Assembly (NCBI RefSeq): GCF_024198215.1
Contig: NZ_JAKCFA010000029.1
Span: forward strand, 62,001-126,000
Direction of reading: 5' to 3'
Origin: Myxococcus qinghaiensis
Lineage (GTDB): Bacteria; Myxococcota; Myxococcia; Myxococcales; Myxococcaceae
DNA: 64,000 bases
Shown here: positions 59,362-64,000 of the stretch, piece after piece
Layout: each line of letters opens with the position of its first letter
Position numbering within the stretch: the first letter of the stretch is position 1
The notes under the pieces: generated by a model
Databases searched by the model: none
Told to the model about the DNA's origin: nothing
The model's input: only the letters and a program-made list of their open reading frames with translations
Made by a program: the position numbers and the translations under genes

Positions 59362-60426
59362 TCAGCCGATGCGCAGGTCCGGCCAGCTCGTCAGCGGGTC
59401 CGTGGACTTCACCAGGTGCATGCCCGCGTCGGCGAAGCGCTTCAGGGCCGCGTCCGCCTGCGGGGTGAAGTCCGCCGCGAAGCCGCCCTTGCCGTCGGGC
59501 ACCGTCACCGCGGACATGCAGTCGGTCAACAGATACACCTTGCGAGCCAGCGCCGCGTCCTGCGCGACGATTTCTCCGAGCAAATCGTCAATGGAGCTCT
59601 TCACGCAGTGGCTCGCGGCCTGTCCGCCAATCACCACCGCGTCCGCCGTCAGCAGCGTCTTGAGGAACTGGGTGTTGCGCTGTGCCAGGGGCTGGCCGTC
59701 ATGCCGGTCCATCACCTCCGGCCGCAGCACGGAGTAGTTCTCCGTCAACGGGTTGCCGCCCTTCACCTCTGCCCAGGACTGCATGCCGCGCGCGTACGAG
59801 TGGAACAGCCGCGCCTCCTGCACCACGCCGGCCAGCGCGTGTCCGTCGCCGCCCAGGAGGCAGTGCGGCGGCCACAGGTACAGGGTGTACTTCCCCGCGC
59901 GCTCCAATTCCTCGCAGTAGTACTTCACCTGCTTGAGCAGCCAGGGGTAGTTGCCGCCGCACAACCACTTCGCCATCGCGGGGTTGGGGCGCGCCTGCCC
60001 GCGTTCGATGTGCTCGCGCGTCACCTCGCGGTACGGCGTGAGCGGCTTGTCGTCCTGGTCCACCCAGAAGGACGGGAAGAAAATCTGGTACGCGAAGTGG
60101 GTGTCCAGCGTCGCCGTGACGTTCGTCAGCGTGCCCAGGTTCTTGTAGATGAACTCGGCGATTCGGCGACTGTCGTCCACCGCGCCGCGTCCGCTGCGCC
60201 CCGCGACGTAGAGCGAGCCCTCCGGGAAGCAGAAGTCCTTCTGCACGTCGATGAGCAACAGGTGCAGGTTGAACCCATCCGCCGCCGCCGAGGTGACTCC
60301 ATGCGCGCCCCGCCACGCGCCCGCCTCCAACTGGAGCTTCCCCGCATCAGGGCCGTAGCTGTACTGGCCCGCGTGGTCCGCCCGGTAGAAGCCAGGCATC
60401 GGAAGTTCCTTCAATTGCCTCTTCAT
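59362..60426 (-). CDS. Isochorismatase/nicotinamidase-like cysteine hydrolase
   Basis: 354 residues, longer than the usual 200-230. Residues about 55-340 have LLIDVQKDFCFPEGSLYV with the catalytic Asp and metal-side residues, LDTHFAYQIFFPSFW, and GGQAASHCVKSSIDDL with the nucleophilic Cys. Nicotinamidases use exactly this Asp/Lys/Cys triad and a metal site to make nicotinate from nicotinamide; the insertion around 110-200 means another amide substrate is possible. It sits between the kinase and VWA genes with an intact AGGGGG site, so it is part of the same operon. Confidence 0.84.
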   Translation of the reverse strand: MKRQLKELPMPGFYRADHAGQYSYGPDAGKLQLEAGAWRGAHGVTSAAADGFNLHLLLIDVQKDFCFPEGSLYVAGRSGRGAVDDSRRIAEFIYKNLGTLTNVTATLDTHFAYQIFFPSFWVDQDDKPLTPYREVTREHIERGQARPNPAMAKWLCGGNYPWLLKQVKYYCEELERAGKYTLYLWPPHCLLGGDGHALAGVVQEARLFHSYARGMQSWAEVKGGNPLTENYSVLRPEVMDRHDGQPLAQRNTQFLKTLLTADAVVIGGQAASHCVKSSIDDLLGEIVAQDAALARKVYLLTDCMSAVTVPDGKGGFAADFTPQADAALKRFADAGMHLVKSTDPLTSWPDLRIG

Positions 60427-60462
60427 CGCGCTACCCCCTTGTGAAGAACTCAATGTGTCCGC

Positions 60463-62337
60463 TCACGCCATCCGCAGCGTGGTGAGGTCCTGTCTGCCCA
60501 CCACCAACAACCCCTGCCGAGTCAGCAGGAGCTGACAACCCGAGTCCACGAAGGGCTCGGCATCCGGAAACTCGCGCGCGGCCTCCAGTCGGCCGTTGCG
60601 CGACTCCACGCGGGTGAGGCCCGCATCCGTCGCGCAGAACAGCGCCTCCCCCACCGCGCACCGTCCGCTCCGGAACGCGCCGCCCAGCCACGAGCCATCC
60701 CCCGCGTCGGCCACGCCGCTCGCGCGCACCACCCCATCCGAGCCCACCACCACGCAGTGGTGCCGGGTGCGCCCCCCTGCCTCCTCCGCGAGGAACAGCC
60801 ACGCGAGCGCGCCTTCGAAGACACAGTCCGCGTCCACAAGCTGGCCCGAGGGCCACGGCAACACCAGTCCGTCTCGCAATCCCAGCCGCTCCGCATCGAA
60901 GACGAACGCGCCCCGCAGTCCGCCCGCGCGGTGGAAGCCCAGACCGAAGCGGGGGCCCACGAACAAGCGCGTCTGCCCTTCCAGCACGTCGCCGATGCGC
61001 TCCTGGCCATGCGCGCCGTCACGCCACAGCCCGCCACCCACCGCCCAGTAGCGATGTCTCCCATTGGCGGCAAAGGCCGGGCGTCCCTCGGGGACATCCA
61101 CGCTCAGTCGCTCGGGCGCGCGCTCCGGGACGAGCACCGCCACCACACCGTCGCGCGCCACCAGCGTCGCGTCTCCTTGCAGCGACCAGCGCAGGGACGG
61201 GTCCAGCGGTCCACGCAGCGCCACGCGTCCATCCTCACGCCGATAGGCTCCGTCCGCGTGGTACAGCCAGCGAGGGACGCCCTCCTCCACGCTCGCTTGC
61301 ACCAGGACACCACGCGTGGAGAACAGGCGCGTCGCCGTCACCTGACCTCGCGCCGAGGTGACGGGCGTGCTCGCCGCCACCGCGTGGGGTTGACAGGTGG
61401 GGCAGGCGCTCCGCGCATGTTCGACGCCGCACGACGCGCAGGCGGTGAAGCGAAGACCCTCCAGCAACTGCAGCGGGAAGACACCACGCAGGTCCTCCAC
61501 GAAGACGCGGTGCAGGTGGTGGAGCATGTCATCCGGCAGCGTGCGCAGCGGGAGCGCGGGCTTCGGATACTGCACGTCGGGATGAAAGACAGTGATGCGC
61601 TGGAGCAGCCGACCCGCCGGAGTCGTCCGCGCCGCCGGGGACTTCGCCCGGTGCACGCCGCCGTGAGGCCCCACGCACAGGAGCGACTGCATCGCGGCCA
61701 CGGTGAAGCCATACCAATCACTCGCATCCGAGGCGGGCTTCGTCGGGACGAGGCTCGTCGCACCACCCAGGCGCACCGGGTCGAGGAAGCGCTCGGTGAA
61801 CACCGAGCACAGGAAGCCTCCGAACTGGAAGCTGTCCGCGTCGATGAGGTGCGCGTCCGCCGTCCCCGTCACCAGCACGTTCAAGTCATTGAAGTCGCCC
61901 ACCACCACGCCCGAGGCATGCACCCCGGCGAGCGTCCGATGCAGCCCACACAGCACCTCCACCACACGCGCCGACGTGGCGCCGACGCGGCGGAACGAGG
62001 GCTCGCCAAAGCGCCGCAGGGACTCCACGCCGTCCAGCTTGCGCATGGCGTAGCCCAGCACCGTCTTTCCCGTCGGGTCCGTGGCGAGCGCCTGCGGCGT
62101 CACCACCCGCGCCGGCAGGTTCGTGGGAAAGGCGCGCAGCTTGCGCTGATGCTCATCCAGACGAGCCCGGGCGGCGGCCTGTTCGACGGCGAGCCCCGTG
62201 TAGTCCGGGTGCTCGGGCTGCTTGAACACCTTGAGCGCGCGGCCCTTGCCCAGGTCGAACACATCCGCCTCGCCGCCCTTGCCCAGCGCCTTCGCGGGAT
62301 TGAGCCGCACCTTCTTGCCTTCGAGCCAGATATCCAT
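60463..62337 (-). CDS. TerY-P type serine/threonine kinase with zinc ribbon
   Basis: 624 residues. Kinase domain: glycine loop GKGGEADV (19-26), Lys36 in RALKVF, catalytic loop VVGDFNDLNVLV (D and N kept, H-R-D replaced), and metal-binding Asp in LIDADSFQ. The D-A-D-S-F-Q variant and the preceding VGD-x-N-x-x-N pattern are characteristic of this kinase clade. A C-terminal zinc ribbon follows (Cys300, 303, 312, 315). Residues about 330-620 form a strand-rich WD-like region. Starts four bases after the phosphatase stop. Confidence 0.85.
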   Translation of the reverse strand: MDIWLEGKKVRLNPAKALGKGGEADVFDLGKGRALKVFKQPEHPDYTGLAVEQAAARARLDEHQRKLRAFPTNLPARVVTPQALATDPTGKTVLGYAMRKLDGVESLRRFGEPSFRRVGATSARVVEVLCGLHRTLAGVHASGVVVGDFNDLNVLVTGTADAHLIDADSFQFGGFLCSVFTERFLDPVRLGGATSLVPTKPASDASDWYGFTVAAMQSLLCVGPHGGVHRAKSPAARTTPAGRLLQRITVFHPDVQYPKPALPLRTLPDDMLHHLHRVFVEDLRGVFPLQLLEGLRFTACASCGVEHARSACPTCQPHAVAASTPVTSARGQVTATRLFSTRGVLVQASVEEGVPRWLYHADGAYRREDGRVALRGPLDPSLRWSLQGDATLVARDGVVAVLVPERAPERLSVDVPEGRPAFAANGRHRYWAVGGGLWRDGAHGQERIGDVLEGQTRLFVGPRFGLGFHRAGGLRGAFVFDAERLGLRDGLVLPWPSGQLVDADCVFEGALAWLFLAEEAGGRTRHHCVVVGSDGVVRASGVADAGDGSWLGGAFRSGRCAVGEALFCATDAGLTRVESRNGRLEAAREFPDAEPFVDSGCQLLLTRQGLLVVGRQDLTTLRMA

Positions 62338-62341
62338 GGCC

Positions 62342-63145
62342 TCACGCCCTCCCCATGCGGCGACGCAGCACCACCATCGTCGTGTCGTCCGCGAGCAGGC
62401 CCGGCGTGCGCTCCAGTCGCCGCGCCTCGAAGTCGGCGCGCACGTGCTCGCGGTTGAGCATCGCCAGCCTGCGCCGCAGCGCATCCGGGTTCGCGAAGTA
62501 GCGGTCCTCCGTCCAGAACCGCGACAGCTCCCCCACCCGCTCGTCGCTCCCGGGAAGGCGCGCCTCCGTCAGCTTCGCCAGGTCCGAGACGCCATCCGTC
62601 CCGAGCATCAGCACCTGCACGTCCCGCGTCGGCACCAGGGCATGGGCAACGAGCGGCGTCTGCGCTCCGCCCGACAAGGCATACGCGAGGTAGGGCGGCG
62701 CGTTGTTCGCAAAGGGCCCCAGCACCTGTACCTCGCCGTTGAGGCACCACACCCCATCCCCCGCGGAGAAGACGAGCGTGTGAGAGGGCGTCAGCACCGC
62801 GCCCACCACCGTGAAGAGGAAGTCCCCCATGGTGTCGCGGCCCAGCTCCCCCCGGAGCTCGCTCAGCAGACACAGCACGTCCTCTCGCAGCCCGGGAAGG
62901 AACCCGGCTTCATCCACACGCCCGTCTTCGGCCAATCGCACCAGCGCCGCCTGCGCCACCCGCCGCACGCCGAGCTGCGCGCCCAGCTCACTGCACGACT
63001 GGCTTCCACAGCCATCCGCCACCACCGCCACCAGCCCGTGCTCACTGGCCCGCACGCACCAGGCATCCTGGTTGTTGCGCCCCGCCCTCGCGTGCTCCCG
63101 GCCCTGCACGGAGGCGGCGGCGACATCGAAGGGCAGCGAGGACAT
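62342..63145 (-). CDS. PP2C family protein phosphatase
   Basis: 267 residues from ATG 63145. The PP2C metal-site motifs are in order: NQDAWCV, VVADGCGS, GTDGVSD and DDTTMVVL. It should reverse phosphorylation by the kinase encoded four bases downstream. First gene of the operon. GGGAG precedes ATG 63145; the longer frame from 63178 adds only PSPFAGHGRA. The promoter region is about 180 bases further upstream. Confidence 0.9.
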   Translation of the reverse strand: MSSLPFDVAAASVQGREHARAGRNNQDAWCVRASEHGLVAVVADGCGSQSCSELGAQLGVRRVAQAALVRLAEDGRVDEAGFLPGLREDVLCLLSELRGELGRDTMGDFLFTVVGAVLTPSHTLVFSAGDGVWCLNGEVQVLGPFANNAPPYLAYALSGGAQTPLVAHALVPTRDVQVLMLGTDGVSDLAKLTEARLPGSDERVGELSRFWTEDRYFANPDALRRRLAMLNREHVRADFEARRLERTPGLLADDTTMVVLRRRMGRA

Positions 63146-63332
63146 GGCTCTCCCGTGGCCCGCGAACGGGCTCGGCACGGCGAAGGTGCTGCGAGGTGAC
63201 GCGCCTCGTCCCTCGGGCTCCCCGAGAGCGGCGGCCTCCCACTCCTCGGAAGAGGGACTCCACGGGCCGCGCCTCTCCTCTGGTGGCGACGTCCCGCGGA
63301 GCCTTGCTCCGAGTTAGTGTATCTACAACACC

Positions 63333-63361
63333 AACATAGTGTCCGAACGACACTGTGTCAA
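63333..63361 (-). promoter_or_regulatory. Consensus sigma-70-type promoter of the PP2C/kinase operon
   Basis: Reading leftward: TTGACA (63356-63361), a 17-base spacer, TATGTT (63333-63338). The -35 is perfect and the spacing ideal. Transcription would start near 63325, giving a leader of about 180 bases before the phosphatase ATG. Confidence 0.75.
63338..63354. promoter_or_regulatory. Operator-like palindrome inside the promoter spacer
   Basis: AGTGTC-N5-GACACT, a perfect dyad of six-base arms filling the spacer between -35 and -10. A protein bound here would block RNA polymerase; the neighbouring NUDIX-winged-helix regulator is the natural candidate. Confidence 0.7.
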
Positions 63362-63419
63362 TGCAATCGAAGGCCACCCTGGAGGACAGGGCCTGGGTGC
63401 GCGGGTGGACAGCGAGGCG

Positions 63420-64000
63420 TCAGAGCTCGAAGTTGAAGCCAGCCTTCTCGAGCTGGCGGTACTTCTTGTGGTCGAACCGGTAGAGGCGCGCGGCGCGATG
63501 GGAGACGTCCTGCTCCACCTCGTCCAGCTCCTCCAGCAGGTCCATGGCCAGGATTTTCTTGCGGAAGTTGCGCTTGTCGAGGTCGCGCTCCAACACGACT
63601 TCGTACAGGCGCTGGAGCTGGGTGAGGGTGAACTTGGGCGGCAGCAGCTCGAAGCCGATGGGCTGGTAGCGCACCTTGCCCTTGAGGCGCTGCAGCGCGG
63701 TGTTGAGGATGTCCGCGTGGTCGAACGCCAGCTTGGGCGTATCCCACACGGAGAACCACGCGGCCTCGCGGGCGTCGGTGGCGGCGCGCAGCACGTGGGC
63801 GCTGAGCTTCACCAGCGCGAAGTACGCCACGGTGATGACCCGGCCCCGAGGGTCCCTGTCGGGCTCGCCAAACGTATAGAGCTGCTCCAGGTGCCCGGGG
63901 CGCAGGCCGGACTCCTCTTCCAGCTCGCGCCGGGCGGCGGCCTCGAGCGACTCGTCCATCTTCACGAAGCCGCCCGGCAGCGCCCAGCGTCCCTCGAAGG
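63420..64000 (-). CDS. NUDIX-domain transcriptional regulator (NrtR-like), N terminus outside window
   Basis: The gene continues past the right edge; 193 residues are visible. The NUDIX box is [20 protein letters not shown] and continues LEEESGL, with the metal-binding Glu residues kept. After about 110 residues of NUDIX fold comes a winged helix ([22 protein letters not shown], then RKKILAM) ending in [13 protein letters not shown], the two-part design of NrtR-type regulators of NAD and sugar metabolism. It stops about 60 bases before the promoter of the PP2C operon. Confidence 0.85.
   Translation of the reverse strand, partial: FEGRWALPGGFVKMDESLEAAARRELEEESGLRPGHLEQLYTFGEPDRDPRGRVITVAYFALVKLSAHVLRAATDAREAAWFSVWDTPKLAFDHADILNTALQRLKGKVRYQPIGFELLPPKFTLTQLQRLYEVVLERDLDKRNFRKKILAMDLLEELDEVEQDVSHRAARLYRFDHKKYRQLEKAGFNFEL

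Noticed and set aside
60757-62457. Long plus-strand open frame (566 codons) opposite the kinase gene
   Set aside because: Rich in His, Arg and Gln with no recognisable domain; it is the antisense frame of a GC-rich gene.

Overview
The window is GC-rich, densely coded on both strands and almost certainly from a myxobacterium (Myxococcaceae/Archangiaceae type). The pointers are the many small lipoproteins, a TIGR02270 HEAT-repeat protein, a MopE-type metal-binding repeat protein, beta-propeller histidine kinases without a partner regulator, and a fragment resembling the Sit polymorphic toxins. No rRNA, tRNA, CRISPR array or complete insertion sequence is visible. Assignments rest on reading translated sequence and motifs by eye; no database search was run.

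Layout. 1-6.8 kb: end of a phosphatase gene, an SDR oxidoreductase, a lipoprotein with a 60-bp tandem repeat, an LVIVD-repeat lipoprotein, a DUF2809 membrane protein, then a scar where a truncated CHRD gene abuts a toxin C-terminal fragment with its likely immunity gene. 7-16.7 kb: a 1040-residue propeller histidine kinase, an alpha/beta hydrolase, a paraoxonase-like enzyme, an outer-membrane protein, Fe superoxide dismutase, a three-domain universal stress protein and D-lactate dehydrogenase. 16.9-21.5 kb: thioredoxin 2, nicotinate phosphoribosyltransferase, DoxX, a LysR regulator and a Kelch protein. 22-27.5 kb: a type VI secretion cargo module (TIGR02270, DUF2169 adaptor, ketosynthase-like protein, DUF4150/PAAR-like effector with a deaminase-like C terminus, SUKH immunity). 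27.7-35.7 kb: TRIC channel, an amidohydrolase lacking its catalytic barrel, lipoprotein, iron-permease-like protein, YIP1-type protein, and a coupled beta-lactamase-fold/SGNH hydrolase pair. 35.9-46.6 kb: regulators (XRE, single-domain response regulator, OhrR-type MarR, TetR, two LysR), an orphan type III inner-rod-like protein, a tandem pair of saccharopine-dehydrogenase-like enzymes beside a 29-bp dyad, pirin and a membrane histidine kinase. 46.6-52.2 kb: three glycosyltransferases, one in a tightly overlapping four-gene operon of otherwise unknown genes. 52.5-58.4 kb: an RCC1/MopE lipoprotein and a CARDB/Ig-like lipoprotein with a CxxCH motif. 58.4-64 kb: an operon PP2C, kinase with zinc ribbon, cysteine hydrolase, VWA, behind a consensus promoter with a built-in palindrome and downstream of a NUDIX-type regulator.

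The most interesting system is the last one. It matches the three-part VWA/PP2C/kinase phosphorylation module known as the TerY-P triad, but carries an isochorismatase/nicotinamidase-like enzyme inside the operon and a NUDIX-winged-helix (NrtR-like) gene upstream, which suggests a link to NAD or nucleotide metabolism. Next come the type VI effector, whose deaminase-like domain lacks the usual glutamate, and the barrel-less amidohydrolase.
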